A stretch of DNA of 64,000 nucleotides from Methylomarinovum tepidoasis (GCF_030294985.1 NZ_AP024718.1:1379001-1443000), one strand, 5' to 3'. Positions 24,382 to 34,454 are shown, numbered from the stretch's first letter. Translations and numbers: made by a program. The notes: generated from the sequence alone by a model not told the origin.

Positions 24382-25094
24382 GACGCCTCCAGTTTCACCG
24401 GTTCCGTGCCCTGGCGCAGGCTGAGGATGGGCCAGCCGCGCTTTTCCGCTTGCGCCGCCAGGGTCGGGTCGGGATCGATGGCGACCGGGTGGCCGACCTG
24501 TTCCAGCAGCGGCAGGTCGTTGTGGGAATCGCTGTAGAAGGTCGCCTGGCGCAGATCGAAATCGTGGTGCTGCAGCCACTGGCGCAGCCGTACGACCTTG
24601 CCTTCCTGGAAACAGGGGGTGCCGACGAAATCCCCGGTGTAGCGGCCATCCTTGAATTCCGGCTCGGTGGCGATCAGGTCGTCGATGCCGAAGCGGGCGG
24701 CGATGGGGGCGGTGACGAAAGCGTTGGTGGCGGTGATGACCACCAGCCGGTCGCCGCGGCGGCGATGGCATTCCACCAGCTTTTGCGCCGCCGGGAGCAG
24801 GATCGGTTCGATCTTCTCGGCGAGGAACTGTCGCCGCCAGGTCTCGAGCCGGGCGGGATCGTGTTCGGTCAGCGGTTTCAGAGCGAAACGCAAAAAGGCG
24901 CGGATGTCGAGACGGCCGCGGCGGTAGTCTTCGTAGAAGCGCCGGTTGGCGGCCTCGTAGCGGTCGCGGTCCACAAGGCCCCGCTCGACCAGGAACTGGC
25001 CCCAGAGATAATCGCTGTCACCGCCGAGGAGGGTGTTGTCGAGATCGAAGAGCGCCAGGGCAGGCGCGCGCTGAGGGTCAGATTCGGGAATCAC
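24360..25094 (-). CDS. HAD-IB family phosphatase (phosphoserine-phosphatase-like)
   Basis: A 244-residue HAD hydrolase. Motif I is [18 protein letters not shown] (nucleophile Asp in DLDNT), motif [11 protein letters not shown], and motif [13 protein letters not shown]. The pattern matches subfamily IB enzymes annotated as SerB-like or histidinol-phosphatase-like; several are histidinol-phosphate or phosphoserine phosphatases, but the substrate here is unknown. It overlaps the TusA-like gene tail to tail. It is divergent from rppH across 87 bases. Confidence 0.87.
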   Translation of the reverse strand: MIPESDPQRAPALALFDLDNTLLGGDSDYLWGQFLVERGLVDRDRYEAANRRFYEDYRRGRLDIRAFLRFALKPLTEHDPARLETWRRQFLAEKIEPILLPAAQKLVECHRRRGDRLVVITATNAFVTAPIAARFGIDDLIATEPEFKDGRYTGDFVGTPCFQEGKVVRLRQWLQHHDFDLRQATFYSDSHNDLPLLEQVGHPVAIDPDPTLAAQAEKRGWPILSLRQGTEPVKLEASQALRIQ

Positions 25095-25181
25095 GAAAGT
25101 TGCCTGTGGTACCGGGTGGGTGTAGTTTATGGAAAATGAAAGTCAAAATTCTATCACCGAAAGTGACTCGTCGGCTTGGAC

Positions 25182-25697
25182 ATGATTGACGCCGATGGAT
25201 TCCGTCCCAATGTAGGGATCGTGCTCTGCAACGACGCCGGCCATGTGTTCTGGGCCCGGCGGGTGGGAATGCGGTCGTGGCAGTTCCCCCAGGGCGGCAT
25301 CAAGCGCCGCGAGGATCCCGAGGCGGCGATGTACCGGGAGCTGTATGAGGAGACGGGGCTGGCTGCGGACGATGTCGAACTGATCGGCCGGACCCGCGAG
25401 TGGCTGCGCTACCGCCTGCCGGCGCGCTACATTCGGCGTCATTCCCTGCCGCTGTGCATCGGCCAGAAGCAATTGTGGTTCTTGTTGCGCCTACGGGCCG
25501 ACGAAACCCGGATCTGCCTTGACCGTTGCGGTAAACCGGAGTTCGACGCCTGGCGCTGGGTGGAATACTGGCACCCGTTGCGTGAAGTCGTCTATTTTAA
25601 GAAAGAAGTCTATCGCCGGGCGTTGACCGAACTGGGGCGTCTGTTGGTTTCGGATTCGGTGCCGATCGATCCCCGAGGGTTTCTGGCGGCGGACTAG
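25182..25697 (+). CDS. rppH: RNA pyrophosphohydrolase RppH
   Basis: Removes 5' pyrophosphate from mRNA, which triggers RNase E decay. The 171-residue Nudix protein starts [15 protein letters not shown], the typical RppH N-terminus, and has the Nudix box [16 protein letters not shown] continuing LYEETG. ATG 25182 is preferred to TTG 25176 because of this match. With rne in the window, both arms of mRNA decay are represented, though unlinked. Confidence 0.93.
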   Translation: MIDADGFRPNVGIVLCNDAGHVFWARRVGMRSWQFPQGGIKRREDPEAAMYRELYEETGLAADDVELIGRTREWLRYRLPARYIRRHSLPLCIGQKQLWFLLRLRADETRICLDRCGKPEFDAWRWVEYWHPLREVVYFKKEVYRRALTELGRLLVSDSVPIDPRGFLAAD

Positions 25698-25745
25698 GGC
25701 GACTCCCGCAACTTGCGCTTGGTATCCCGAGTGACTGGAGGAAGT

Positions 25746-26195
25746 TTGTTCGTTTTTGGAGGCGTTTGGCGCATTGCCGTTTTCCTGCTGATGGGCCTGG
25801 TGTTGTCGGTGGGGGAGGGAGGCGAGGACCCGGTGCAGGACGTCGTCGTCGCCGTCCATCCCGGTGTTTCCGTCACCCGCCTTGCCCGCAACGAGCTGCG
25901 CGCCATCTTCGCCATGCGCCGGCGTGCCTGGCCTGACGGCACGCCGATCCGGGTTTACGTGCTTCCGGATGACCACCCCCTGCATCGGACCTTTTGCAAA
26001 CGCATCCTTCACGTCTATCCCCATCAACTGCGCCGGATCTGGGACCGCAACGTCTATTCGGGAACCGGCCAGGCGCCGGTCGAGGTCGACGACGTGAAAA
26101 CCCTGCACGCGCGCATCGCTGCCAACCCGGGGGCGATCGGTTATCTCCCCCCCGAATGGATCGACGAACAGGTAAAGTCGGTCGAGGTTCGGTGA
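25746..26195 (+). CDS. Small periplasmic phosphate-binding-like (PBP-type) protein
   Basis: About 149 residues. After a hydrophobic signal-like stretch (VWRIAVFLLMGLVLSVGEGG), the body VVVAVHPGVSVTRLARNELR with FAMRRRAWPDGTPI matches short PstS-like periplasmic domains. I took TTG 25746 because GGAGG lies four bases upstream; an upstream TTG at 25713 and an ATG at 25791 are alternatives, so the N-terminus is uncertain. It sits 24 bases before an outer-membrane barrel gene; this pairing occurs elsewhere and hints at a joint uptake or sensing role. Confidence 0.65.
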   Translation: MFVFGGVWRIAVFLLMGLVLSVGEGGEDPVQDVVVAVHPGVSVTRLARNELRAIFAMRRRAWPDGTPIRVYVLPDDHPLHRTFCKRILHVYPHQLRRIWDRNVYSGTGQAPVEVDDVKTLHARIAANPGAIGYLPPEWIDEQVKSVEVR

Positions 26196-26219
26196 GGGGA
26201 TGGATACTATACTCGAAGC

Positions 26220-27410
26220 ATGAAATTCGTACGCAAGTGGCTACTGATTCTGATTGTCACCTGGGGGACGGTGCCGGCTCCCGCCTGGGAGGTGCCGGGT
26301 GCTGACGGCTTTCAGGTGCACGGTTTCCTCAGCCAGGGCTTCACCTGGACTTCCGGCAATCGCTGGTACGGCAGGAGCGAGGACGGCAGCCTGGATTTTC
26401 TGGAAGCCGGGGTCAATGTTTCCTACCGTCCCACTGCAAACCTGATGCTGGCGGCTCAGGGACTCTACCGCCGGGCCGGCCGGGTGGATCCCAATCAGTT
26501 GCGCCTCGACTACGCCCTGGCCGACTGGACCTTCTGGTCCCGGTCCGCCGGCCGGGCCGGGCTGCTGCTGGGGCGGGTCAAGAATCCCTTCGGCCTGTAT
26601 AACGAAACCCGCGACGTCGCCTTCACCCGCCCTACCATCTTTCTGCCCCAGAGCATCTATTTCGACCGTACCCGCAATCTCGGGCTCGCCAGCGACGGCG
26701 TGCAGTTCTACGGCGAACGTTACGGCGACTGGGGCGATTGGTTCCTGCGCCTGGGACTGGGATGGCCCAACGGGGTCGGAGACAAGGAATTCGAGCGGCT
26801 GAATCTGGGCGGGGACCGGCCGGGGGATTTCGAGTCCCGCCTGTCCTACATCGGCCGTCTCAGCTACGAATACCAAGGGGGGCTGGTGCGGCTGGCCGTG
26901 ACCGGCGCCGTCGTCGATACTCATTACCAGCCGGGGCGGAACGATTTTTTCCAAGCGGGGGAGTCGCCTCTGAAACCGCTGATCTTCTCCGCCCAGTACA
27001 ACGGCGAGCGCCTGTCGCTGACCGGCGAATACGCTCTGCGCTTCATCGACATTCACGGTTTCGGTCGTTACCTGCCCGATACCGAAATGACCGGGGAGAG
27101 CTATTACCTGCAGGGCAGCTATCGGGTGCTTCCCAAGCTGGAAGCGGTGCTGCGCTACGATGTCTATTTCGCCGACCGTGACGACACCAGCGGCCGCCGT
27201 TACGCCCGCCTCACCGGCAATCCTCGCCATGCCCGCTTCGCCCGCGACTGGACCGTGGGGCTGCGTTGGGACGTCACGCCCTGGTGGATGCTGCGGGCCG
27301 AGTGGCACAAAGTGGACGGCACCGGCTGGCTCGCCGCTTCCGAGAACGACATGCAGGGACGCCAGCGGCGCTGGCACCTGTTCGCGCTGCTGACCTCGTT
27401 CCGTTTCTAA
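26220..27410 (+). CDS. Outer-membrane beta-barrel protein (porin-like)
   Basis: 396 residues with a signal peptide (residues 1-22, ending VPAPAWE) and many alternating amphipathic strands, such as LMLAAQGLYRRAGRV, FLRLGLGWPNG and AVLRYDVYFADRD, ending in a C-terminal Phe, as expected of BAM substrates. The FLSQGFTWTSGN opening resembles porin-like proteins often encoded beside small PstS-like proteins, as here. Ion or substrate is unknown. Its 3' end overlaps the convergent cpdA by four bases. Confidence 0.75.
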   Translation: MKFVRKWLLILIVTWGTVPAPAWEVPGADGFQVHGFLSQGFTWTSGNRWYGRSEDGSLDFLEAGVNVSYRPTANLMLAAQGLYRRAGRVDPNQLRLDYALADWTFWSRSAGRAGLLLGRVKNPFGLYNETRDVAFTRPTIFLPQSIYFDRTRNLGLASDGVQFYGERYGDWGDWFLRLGLGWPNGVGDKEFERLNLGGDRPGDFESRLSYIGRLSYEYQGGLVRLAVTGAVVDTHYQPGRNDFFQAGESPLKPLIFSAQYNGERLSLTGEYALRFIDIHGFGRYLPDTEMTGESYYLQGSYRVLPKLEAVLRYDVYFADRDDTSGRRYARLTGNPRHARFARDWTVGLRWDVTPWWMLRAEWHKVDGTGWLAASENDMQGRQRRWHLFALLTSFRF

Positions 27411-28234
27411 TAGCCTCTGGTGTCGAAGTCCAGCCCGCCGGGGAGATCGGCCAGGCGTTCCACCCAGGTGCGGAGACGGCCGTGGGATGACAGTTCGAGC
27501 CAACGCCAGCCGGGGGGCAGGGCGTCGACAGCGAAGTCGTCGCTGCCGGGTTTGAACTGGAAGCAGGTGGAGGGCGCACTCCACAGGGGGATGTCCCGGC
27601 AGCGGCCGCTGAATACCTGGTGGACGTGGCCGAAGACGATGCCCTTGACCTGAGGGTATCCTTCCAGCTGCCGCCAGAAGGTTTCGGCGTTCTGCAGTTG
27701 CATGGTGTCCATCCAGCGGCTGCCGACGGCGACCGGCGGGTGGTGGAGGGCGATCAACGCCGGTAGCCGGCAGCGCCCGAGACAATTCCCGAGCCAGTCC
27801 AGCTGGGAAGGGGCGAGCCGGCCGGCGTGGGAGCCGGGCAGGTGGCTGTCGAGGGCGATCAGCTGCCATGCGTCGCCCAGAATGACCTGACCGGCACAAT
27901 GATGGCGCTCTCTGCAGAGAATCTGCGCCAGCAGCCGGGGATCGTCGTGGTTGCCTGGAAGCGCCAGCCAGGGACAGGGGAGCGAGGCCAGGTAGCGGTG
28001 CAGGCGCCGATAGGGGGCGGCCAGGGGTTCCTGGACCAGATCGCCGGTGAGCAGAAGGAGGTCCGGCGGCCATTGGGGGTGGCGTTGCAGGGCTTCGAGG
28101 ACGGCTTGAAAGCGCTTTTCGGTGTCGACGCCTATCAGGGTGTCCCCCGGTTGGGGGAGAAAATGGCAGTCGGACAGTTGCAGCAGGCGCAACGGGAAAC
28201 GATCGGCCGGCAGCCGCCAGGTGGTCAGAGACAT
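27407..28234 (-). CDS. cpdA: 3',5'-cyclic-AMP phosphodiesterase CpdA
   Basis: A class III metallophosphoesterase that hydrolyses cAMP. The 275-residue protein shows the full metal set: LSDCHF, LLTGDLVQ, LPGNHDD, ALHHPPV and FGHVHQ. It matches CpdA/Icc in length and order. It begins ten bases inside the argA 3' end on the same strand, so the two are coupled. CpdA is one of several similar phosphodiesterases; cAMP specificity is by family. Confidence 0.87.
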   Translation of the reverse strand: MSLTTWRLPADRFPLRLLQLSDCHFLPQPGDTLIGVDTEKRFQAVLEALQRHPQWPPDLLLLTGDLVQEPLAAPYRRLHRYLASLPCPWLALPGNHDDPRLLAQILCRERHHCAGQVILGDAWQLIALDSHLPGSHAGRLAPSQLDWLGNCLGRCRLPALIALHHPPVAVGSRWMDTMQLQNAETFWRQLEGYPQVKGIVFGHVHQVFSGRCRDIPLWSAPSTCFQFKPGSDDFAVDALPPGWRWLELSSHGRLRTWVERLADLPGGLDFDTRGY

Positions 28235-29532
28235 TTGATCAGCACTTTGGAATTGCGCTGGGCATTGTAGCAGCGCTGGCGCTGGACCGGCAGATCGGTG
28301 AAGGCGGCCGGCCGGAAGCCGCGCTCTCGGAACCAGTGCAGGGTGCGGGTGGTGAGGACGAACAACCGTTCCAAACCCTGGCGGTGGGCCTGGGCTTCGA
28401 TGTGTTCCAGCAGCCGCCGGCCGCGGTTTTCCCCCCGGTAGTCGGGATGCAGGGCCAGGCAGGCCAGTTCCCCCATCTTCACTTCCGGGAAGGCGTGCAG
28501 GGCGGCGCAGCCGATCACCAGGCCGTCGCGTTCGATGACGCAGTAGTCGGCCAGGTCCATCTCCAGTTTCTCCCGGGAGCGTTTGACCAGGACCCCTTCC
28601 CGCTCCAGGGGTGCGATGAGCTCCAGGATGCCCGGGATGTCGTCGAGACGGGCCGGGCGCAGGGATTCGAAGGGCTGGCGGGAGATCAGGGTGCCGGCGC
28701 CGTCGCGGGTGAACAGTTCCAGCAGCAGGGCGCCATCGAGATGGCGGTCGAGCAGGTGGACGCGTTCGACGCCGCCTTCCGCGGCGGTCACGGCCGCCTC
28801 CACGTGGGGGGCGACCGGTGCCGGGAAACGCGCCTGGTTCAGGTGGGTTCTGGCCTCGCTGCTGGTCAGCTGGGCCACCGGCTCCTCATCCAGGTAGCAA
28901 GGCCGTTCCATCAGGATCAGGAATTTGTCGGCCTTGAGGGCGGTGGCGACGGCGGTGGCCACGGTCTCGGCGCGGAGGTTGAAGACCTCGCCGGTGGGGG
29001 AGTAACCGAGCGGGGGGATCAGCACCAGGCGTTCCTGGGCCAGCAGCGCCTGGATGCCGGCAGCGTCGACCCGGCGCACCTCGCCGGTGTACTGGAAGTC
29101 GATGCCGTCGATGACGCCCAGGGGTTTGGCGGTGATGAAGTTGCCGGAAATCACCGGCAGGCGCATCCCGGCCATGGGGGAGTCGGCCACCCCCAGCGAC
29201 AGCCGGGCCTCGATTTCCACCCTAACCTGGCCGGCGGCTTCCTTGACGCATTCCAGGGCGGTCGCGTCGGTGATCCGCTGTCCCCGGTGGTAGCGGCAGG
29301 CGATGCCGCGTCGCTGCAGGCGGGTTTCGATCTGGGGGCGGATGCCGGGGACCAGCACCAGGCGGATGCCGAGGCCGTGGAGCAGGGCGATATCGTGGAC
29401 CAGGCTGGCGAAGCGGGGTTCGTCGGCCACCGCCTCGCCGCCGAAATGAATCACGAAGGTCCGCCCGCGGTGCGCATGGATGTAGGGCAGGGCGCCCCGG
29501 AACCAGCGGACGAAGGCGGCAGGGTCGATCAT
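28225..29532 (-). CDS. argA: N-acetylglutamate synthase ArgA
   Basis: First step of arginine synthesis. The 435-residue protein has an N-terminal amino-acid-kinase domain (TFVIHFGGEAVAD, then LVLVPGIRPQIETRLQRRG) and a C-terminal GNAT domain (GCAALHAFPEVKMGELACLALHPDYRG continuing into the acetyl-CoA loop). This is the classic feedback-regulated ArgA fold. It lies near argF and argD in the same orientation but with ilvD and an SH3 gene between, so regulation is probably separate. Confidence 0.94.
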   Translation of the reverse strand: MIDPAAFVRWFRGALPYIHAHRGRTFVIHFGGEAVADEPRFASLVHDIALLHGLGIRLVLVPGIRPQIETRLQRRGIACRYHRGQRITDATALECVKEAAGQVRVEIEARLSLGVADSPMAGMRLPVISGNFITAKPLGVIDGIDFQYTGEVRRVDAAGIQALLAQERLVLIPPLGYSPTGEVFNLRAETVATAVATALKADKFLILMERPCYLDEEPVAQLTSSEARTHLNQARFPAPVAPHVEAAVTAAEGGVERVHLLDRHLDGALLLELFTRDGAGTLISRQPFESLRPARLDDIPGILELIAPLEREGVLVKRSREKLEMDLADYCVIERDGLVIGCAALHAFPEVKMGELACLALHPDYRGENRGRRLLEHIEAQAHRQGLERLFVLTTRTLHWFRERGFRPAAFTDLPVQRQRCYNAQRNSKVLIKCL

Positions 29533-29547
29533 GGGTGGCGTGTCAGT

Positions 29548-29644
29548 TGGCGGGTGTGGGGTTGCCGGGACGCCGTGAACCCTTCCCTGGGGGCTCGGAC
29601 CCGGCCGTCCAGGCCGGGTACGCCCGGCAACCCCACACCCGCCA
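29548..29644 (+). repeat. Structured intergenic repeat, copy 1
   Basis: Perfect 22-bp outer arms (29548-29569 and 29623-29644, GCGGGTGTGGGGTTGCC-type) enclose two hairpins. The first is CCC-TTCCCT-GGG; the second has an 8-bp stem ACCCGGCC/GGCCGGGT with loop GTCCA. The conserved core starts GACGCCGTGAA. It lies just upstream of argA and may act on transcript ends or as a mobile REP-like unit. Other copies are at 29690, 48476 and 50252. Confidence 0.82.
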
Positions 29645-29689
29645 CCAGGGAAGCACCAGCCTCAATCATGGGGTACCGAGCGGTTGGAT

Positions 29690-29791
29690 GGCCTCGGGGA
29701 ATGGTCTTGCGGGACGCCGTGAATCCATCCCTGGAGGCTCGATAACCGGCCGTCCAGGCCGGTTACGCCCTTCAGACCATTCCCCGAGGCC
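29690..29791 (+). repeat. Structured intergenic repeat, copy 2
   Basis: Outer arms of 18 perfect base pairs (29690-29707 and 29774-29791, GGCCTCGGGGAATGGTCT) bear no sequence likeness to copy 1. The core (GACGCCGTGAATCCATCCCT onward) is near-identical: hairpin TCC-ATCCCT-GGA, then a 9-bp stem TAACCGGCC/GGCCGGTTA with loop GTCCA. It lies between copy 1 and the ilvD 3' end. Confidence 0.82.
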
Positions 29792-29821
29792 GCCGGTGCC
29801 TGTGTGGTTCCTGCCCACGGA

Positions 29822-31519
29822 TTAGAGCTTGTCGGCGAGATCCTTGTCGGTGACCGCGCCTTCCGAGGCGGAGCTGACCAGCGCCGCGTACTTGGCAAGG
29901 ATACCACGGGTGTAACGGGGGGCGGGTTTGCGCCAGCGGGCCAGGCGGGCCTGGATTTCCTCGTCGCTCAGGTGCAGGCGCAGCTCCCGGGTTTCGGCGT
30001 CGATGGTGAGGGTGTCGCCGTCCTCGACGATGGCCAGGGGGCCACCGACATAGGCCTCCGGGGTGATGTGGCCGACCACGAAGCCGTGGGTGCCGCCGGA
30101 GAAGCGGCCGTCGGTGATGAGGGCCACGTCCTTGCCCAGCCCCTTGCCCATCACCGCCGAGGTGGGTGACAGCATCTCGCGCATGCCGGGGCCGCCCTTG
30201 GGGCCTTCGTAGCGGATGACGATGACGTCGCCCTTCTGCACCGTGCCGTCGAGAATGCGCTGCAGGGCTTCCTCCTCGCACTCGAACACCCGGGCGCTGC
30301 CGGTAAAACGCAGACCTTCCTTGCCGCTGATCTTGGCCACCGCCCCTTCGGGAGCCAGGTTGCCCTTGAGGATGACCAGGTGGCTGTCCTTCTTGATCGG
30401 GTTGTCGAGGGGACGGATGATGTCCTGGCCTTCCGGATAGGGGGCGACGTCGGCCAGATTCTCCGCCAGGGTCCTGCCGGTGACGGTGAGGCAGTCGCCG
30501 TGCAGCAGGCCGGCGTCGAGCAGCGTTTTCATCAGCGGTTGGATGCCGCCGATCTCGATCAGGTCGGCCATGTGGTAGCGGCCGCTGGGTTTGAGGTCTG
30601 CCAGCACCGGCACCTGCTTGCCGATGCGGGTGAAGTCGTCCAGGCTCAGCGGCACGTCGCAGGCGTCCGCCATCGCCAGCAGGTGGAGGACCGCGTTGGT
30701 GGAGCCGCCCAGGGCGATGACCACGGTGATGGCGTTCTCGAAAGCCTCGCGGGTCATGATGTCGCGGGGCTTGAGATCCAGCTCCAGCAGCCTGAGCACC
30801 GCCTCGCCGGCGCGTTCGCAGTCCTGCTGCTTCTCCGGGGAAACGGCGGCCTGGGCCGAGGAGCCGGGCAGACTCATCCCCAGCGCCTCGATGGCCGAGG
30901 CCATGGTGTTGGCGGTGTACATGCCGCCGCAGGAGCCGGGGCCGGGGATGGCCTTGGATTCGATCTCGTGCAGGGCGGCATCGTCGATCTGGTCGTTGGC
31001 GCGGGCGCCGACAGCTTCGAACACCGAGACGATGTCCATTTTCCTGCCGCCGCAGCTGCCGGGCAGGATGGTGCCGCCGTAGACGAACACCGCCGGGCGG
31101 TTGAGACGCGCCATGGCGATCAGGCAGCCGGGCATGTTCTTGTCGCAGCCGCCGATGGCCACCAGGCCGTCGTAGCCCTGGCAGCCCATCACGGTTTCGA
31201 TGGAATCGGCGATCACTTCGCGGGATACCAGGGAGTACTTCATCCCCTCGGTGCCCATGGAGATGCCGTCGGAAATGGTGATGGTGTGGAACAGGATGCC
31301 CTTGCCGCCGTTCTCCTCGATGCCGCGGATGGCGTACTGGGCCAGCTGATTGATGTGCATGTTGCACGGGGTCACCATGTTCCAGGTGGAGGCGACGCCG
31401 ATCTGGGGTTTCTGGAAGTCCTCGTCCTTGAAGCCCAAGGGGTGGAGCATCGCCCGGCTGGGGGCGCGCTCGTAACCATCGACGATCTTGGAGGAGTGGG
31501 GGCGTTTCTTGTCGGTCAT
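29822..31519 (-). CDS. ilvD: Dihydroxy-acid dehydratase
   Basis: Dehydrates dihydroxy-isovalerate and -methylvalerate in branched-chain amino acid synthesis, using an Fe-S cluster. The 565-residue protein has [25 protein letters not shown] and [13 protein letters not shown], holding the three conserved Cys ligands, and the [14 protein letters not shown]-terminal block. Full length. Its 5' neighbour on the same strand is the SH3 protein gene, 28 bases away. Confidence 0.97.
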   Translation of the reverse strand: MTDKKRPHSSKIVDGYERAPSRAMLHPLGFKDEDFQKPQIGVASTWNMVTPCNMHINQLAQYAIRGIEENGGKGILFHTITISDGISMGTEGMKYSLVSREVIADSIETVMGCQGYDGLVAIGGCDKNMPGCLIAMARLNRPAVFVYGGTILPGSCGGRKMDIVSVFEAVGARANDQIDDAALHEIESKAIPGPGSCGGMYTANTMASAIEALGMSLPGSSAQAAVSPEKQQDCERAGEAVLRLLELDLKPRDIMTREAFENAITVVIALGGSTNAVLHLLAMADACDVPLSLDDFTRIGKQVPVLADLKPSGRYHMADLIEIGGIQPLMKTLLDAGLLHGDCLTVTGRTLAENLADVAPYPEGQDIIRPLDNPIKKDSHLVILKGNLAPEGAVAKISGKEGLRFTGSARVFECEEEALQRILDGTVQKGDVIVIRYEGPKGGPGMREMLSPTSAVMGKGLGKDVALITDGRFSGGTHGFVVGHITPEAYVGGPLAIVEDGDTLTIDAETRELRLHLSDEEIQARLARWRKPAPRYTRGILAKYAALVSSASEGAVTDKDLADKL

Positions 31520-31547
31520 GATCGGATGGATCTCCGTTGCGAATCGG

Positions 31548-32219
31548 TTAGAGAGAGGATAGGGAATCCCAGCCGCGCTTGCGGCGCCAGCCCAACCGCG
31601 GCAGGATCAGCCCCAGCAGAATGCCGCCACCGAGAACCCCGGCGCCGATGAGGAACCAGCGCTGCGAGTTCTCCCGGCTCAAAGCCTGGTTTTCCAGCTG
31701 CAGTTGCTTCAGCTGCCGCTCCAGATCGGCGACCCGTTCGCGCAGACGGTTGCGTTCGTCCTGGATTTCCAGGGCGTGGGCGGCGGCGTTGCGGATGCGC
31801 TGCAATTCCGCTTCCAGCTGGGCGCTGCGCTGGGCCAGCTGGGCGCGTTCGCTGCTCAGACTGCCCTGCTGCGACTTCAGTTCGGCCAATTCCTTTTTCA
31901 GTGCGGCGTTTTCCTGGCGCAGGCGCTCCAGGGCCGCCTGGACCTGGGCCAATTGCTGACGGGCGCTGGGTTGATCGGACAAATAGCGGGTCAAGATCCA
32001 GCCCTCGGTGCCGTCGCGGAGGCGGATGCGGGAATAGCCGCTGTTGCGATCGCGCTCCAGCACCGTGACCGGATAGCCGCTGGGGAGGCGGCGCAGGATC
32101 TTGTACTGGGTGCCTTTGCCGGTCCGCACCAGCACCTCGACCCGGTCGGTGACGTAGGCAGTCTCGGCCGCCAGAACGATCGCCGGCAACCAGGCCAGAA
32201 GAAATATCAGAACTTTCAC
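31548..32219 (-). CDS. SH3-domain membrane-anchored protein (YgiM/TIGR04211 type)
   Basis: 223 residues: signal peptide ([15 protein letters not shown]), a bacterial SH3 domain (about 24-85, [20 protein letters not shown]), a long coiled coil (about 90-185, repeating [18 protein letters not shown]), and a C-terminal membrane helix ([19 protein letters not shown]) with a basic tail. This order is the YgiM pattern. The role in E. coli is unclear; envelope scaffolding is inferred. Confidence 0.87.
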   Translation of the reverse strand: MKVLIFLLAWLPAIVLAAETAYVTDRVEVLVRTGKGTQYKILRRLPSGYPVTVLERDRNSGYSRIRLRDGTEGWILTRYLSDQPSARQQLAQVQAALERLRQENAALKKELAELKSQQGSLSSERAQLAQRSAQLEAELQRIRNAAAHALEIQDERNRLRERVADLERQLKQLQLENQALSRENSQRWFLIGAGVLGGGILLGLILPRLGWRRKRGWDSLSSL

Positions 32220-32295
32220 GGCAGCTTCCTGGACCCGTGGTGAAAAACAGGCATTGTAAATCCTCCAGGGACAATGCCAAAGAGACGGTGCGGGT

Positions 32296-33189
32296 TTACC
32301 CCGCCAGGAATTCCATCAATGCCTTCTGCGCGTGGAGGCGGTTTTCCGCCTCGTCCCAGACCACGCTTTGCGGGCCTTCCAGCACCTCGGCGGCGACCTC
32401 CTCGCCACGATGGGCCGGCAGGCAGTGCATGAACAGGGCATCCGGCTTGGCCAGGGCCATCAGCGCGGCGGTGACCTGGAAATCCCGGAAGGCGGCGATG
32501 CGTTGCTGCTGTTCTTCCTCCTGTCCCATGCTGGCCCAGACGTCGGTGACCACCAGATCGGCATCGCGGGCGGCCGCCTTGGGATCGTGGCCGAGGGTGA
32601 CGTGGTCGCCGGCCTCGGCCACCAGTTGCACCTCGGGCTCGTAGCCGGGGGGGCAGGCGATGTGGAGATGGAAATCGAACAACACCGCGGCGTTGATGTA
32701 GGACTGGCACATGTTGTTGCCGTCGCCGATCCAGGCCACCTTGCGACCGCGGATGTCGCCGCGGTGCTCGACGTAGGTCTGTATGTCCGCGAGCAGCTGG
32801 CAGGGATGGAAGCGGTCGGTGAGGCCGTTGATGACCGGCGCCGATGAATGGGCGGCGAAACGTTCCACGGTGTCGTGACGGTGGGTGCGCAGGACGATCA
32901 GGTCCACCATCCGCGACATCACCCGGGCGGTGTCCTCCAGCGGTTCGCCGCGGCCGAGCTGGGAGTCGCGCGGCGACAGGAACACCGCCGCCCCGCCCAG
33001 CTGGACGATGCCGGCTTCGAAGGACACCCGGGTGCGGGTGGAGGCCTTTTCGAAGATCATCCCCAAAAGCTTGTTGCGGAGGGGCTCGTAGGGCGCCTTG
33101 AGGGCCTTGAGGGCGATGGCGCGGTCGATGAGGTGATGCAGTTCCTGCGGGCTCAGGTCGCGCAGGGTGAGAAAGTGGCGTGGTTTCAC
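32296..33189 (-). CDS. argF: Ornithine carbamoyltransferase
   Basis: Makes citrulline from ornithine and carbamoyl phosphate. The 297-residue protein has STRTRVSFE (carbamoyl-phosphate binding), [12 protein letters not shown] and the [10 protein letters not shown] catalytic motif. It starts with GTG 33189, overlapping the argD stop by four bases (GTGA). The open frame continues upstream through argD in another reading, which is not real. The length is slightly short of, but within, the family. Confidence 0.95.
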   Translation of the reverse strand: MKPRHFLTLRDLSPQELHHLIDRAIALKALKAPYEPLRNKLLGMIFEKASTRTRVSFEAGIVQLGGAAVFLSPRDSQLGRGEPLEDTARVMSRMVDLIVLRTHRHDTVERFAAHSSAPVINGLTDRFHPCQLLADIQTYVEHRGDIRGRKVAWIGDGNNMCQSYINAAVLFDFHLHIACPPGYEPEVQLVAEAGDHVTLGHDPKAAARDADLVVTDVWASMGQEEEQQQRIAAFRDFQVTAALMALAKPDALFMHCLPAHRGEEVAAEVLEGPQSVVWDEAENRLHAQKALMEFLAG

Positions 33190-34361
33190 GGTTTGTCCAG
33201 GGTTTGAATGATGAGGGTTGAAAGGGTGTCGAGCAGCTGCCTCGCCTGGTCGTCGTCGAGGATCAGGGGCGGCAGCAGCCGGACCACGGAGGTGGCGGTG
33301 ACGTTGATCAAAAGTCCCGCCTCCAGCGCCTGCGATACCAGCGTGCCGCAGGGACGGTCGAGCTCGATACCGAGCATGAGGCCCCGGTAGCGGATGTCCC
33401 GGACCCCGGGGAGAGCGCCGAGACGCTCCCGGAAGCCGGCGGCCAGCTGCCGGCCCAGGGTCTGGGCCCGGGAGAGAAGATTTTCCGCTTCGAGGACGCG
33501 GAGCACTTCCAGCGCCACCCGGCAGGCGAGGAAGTTGCCGCCGAAGGTGGAACCGTGCATCCCCGCCTGCAGCACCTCGGCCGCTTCCCCCCGGGCGAGG
33601 CAGGCACCGATGGGAAAGCCGTTGCCCAGGGCCTTGGCCAGGGTCATGACGTCGGGAACGATTCCGGCATCCTGATGGGCGAACCAGTGGCCGCAGCGGC
33701 CGATGCCGGTTTGCACTTCGTCGAGCATCAGCAGCCAGCCGTGACTGTCGCAGAGCCGGCGCAGCCGGGCCAGGTAATCCGGCGGCGGCACCCGCACCCC
33801 GCCCTCGCCCTGGACCGGTTCCACCAGGACGGCGACGATGTCGGGATCGTCCGCCAGGGCCGCGACCGCCTCCGCCTGCCCGAAGGGGCAGTGGACGAAA
33901 CCCGCCGCCAGGGGCTCGAAACCCTGCTGGATCCTGGGATTGCCCGTGGCGCTGAGGGTCGCCAGGGTGCGGCCGTGGAAGCTGCCTTCCATCACGACGA
34001 TCTTCGGCGTTTCGATGCCGCGGCGGTGGCCGTAAGCGCGGGCCAGCTTGATGGCGGCCTCGTTGGCCTCGGCGCCGGAGTTGCAGAAGAAAGCGTTGTC
34101 CATCGCCGCTAGCCGCGTCAGTTCGGCCGCCAGCCGCTCCTGGGGCTCGATGCGGTAGAGGTTGGAGGTGTGCCACAGATTGCCGGCCTGGTCGCACAGG
34201 GCTTGGGCCAGACGCGGATGGGCGTGCCCCAGATTGCACACGGCGATACCGGCCAAGGCGTCCAGATAACGCCGGCCTTCCGTGTCCCACAGCCAGGCGC
34301 CTTCGCCGCGGACGAAGGCCACCGGCAGGCGGGCGTAGGTGGGCATGACGGCGGAGGTCAT
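33186..34361 (-). CDS. argD: Acetylornithine aminotransferase
   Basis: A PLP enzyme of arginine (and often lysine) synthesis. The 391-residue protein has [45 protein letters not shown] and the PLP lysine in [15 protein letters not shown] chose ATG 34361 with GAGGGAAG about 7 bases upstream over a TTG five codons earlier. It is followed by argF with a GTGA overlap, forming an argDF operon. A terminator-like hairpin lies in its leader (separate entry). Confidence 0.95.
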   Translation of the reverse strand: MTSAVMPTYARLPVAFVRGEGAWLWDTEGRRYLDALAGIAVCNLGHAHPRLAQALCDQAGNLWHTSNLYRIEPQERLAAELTRLAAMDNAFFCNSGAEANEAAIKLARAYGHRRGIETPKIVVMEGSFHGRTLATLSATGNPRIQQGFEPLAAGFVHCPFGQAEAVAALADDPDIVAVLVEPVQGEGGVRVPPPDYLARLRRLCDSHGWLLMLDEVQTGIGRCGHWFAHQDAGIVPDVMTLAKALGNGFPIGACLARGEAAEVLQAGMHGSTFGGNFLACRVALEVLRVLEAENLLSRAQTLGRQLAAGFRERLGALPGVRDIRYRGLMLGIELDRPCGTLVSQALEAGLLINVTATSVVRLLPPLILDDDQARQLLDTLSTLIIQTLDKP

Positions 34362-34386
34362 GAGCGCTTCCCTCAAGTTCGGTGGA

Positions 34387-34414
34387 AAACAAAAAGGCAG
34401 CCGCGTGACTGCCT
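34387..34414 (-). terminator. Terminator-like hairpin in the argD leader
   Basis: On the minus strand: AGGCAG, an 8-base loop, CTGCCT, then TTTTTGTTTT. It ends about 25 bases before the argD ATG (34361) and starts only a few bases after the likely transcription start near 34418. It is either an attenuator or a terminator left from an upstream element. Confidence 0.65.
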
Positions 34415-34424
34415 GAAATGGGCA

Positions 34425-34454
34425 ATTCTAACGGAATGGGTCGGCAGGGAACAA
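34425..34454 (-). promoter_or_regulatory. Sigma70-type promoter for argD
   Basis: Minus strand: TTGTTC at 34454-34449, 18 bases, then TAGAAT at 34430-34425. It gives a start near 34418, about 57 bases before the argD ATG. Read by eye. Confidence 0.5.

Noticed and set aside
26241-28073. A 610-codon minus-strand frame opposite the barrel gene and running into cpdA in another frame
   Set aside because: Both overlapped genes have family matches; this frame has none.
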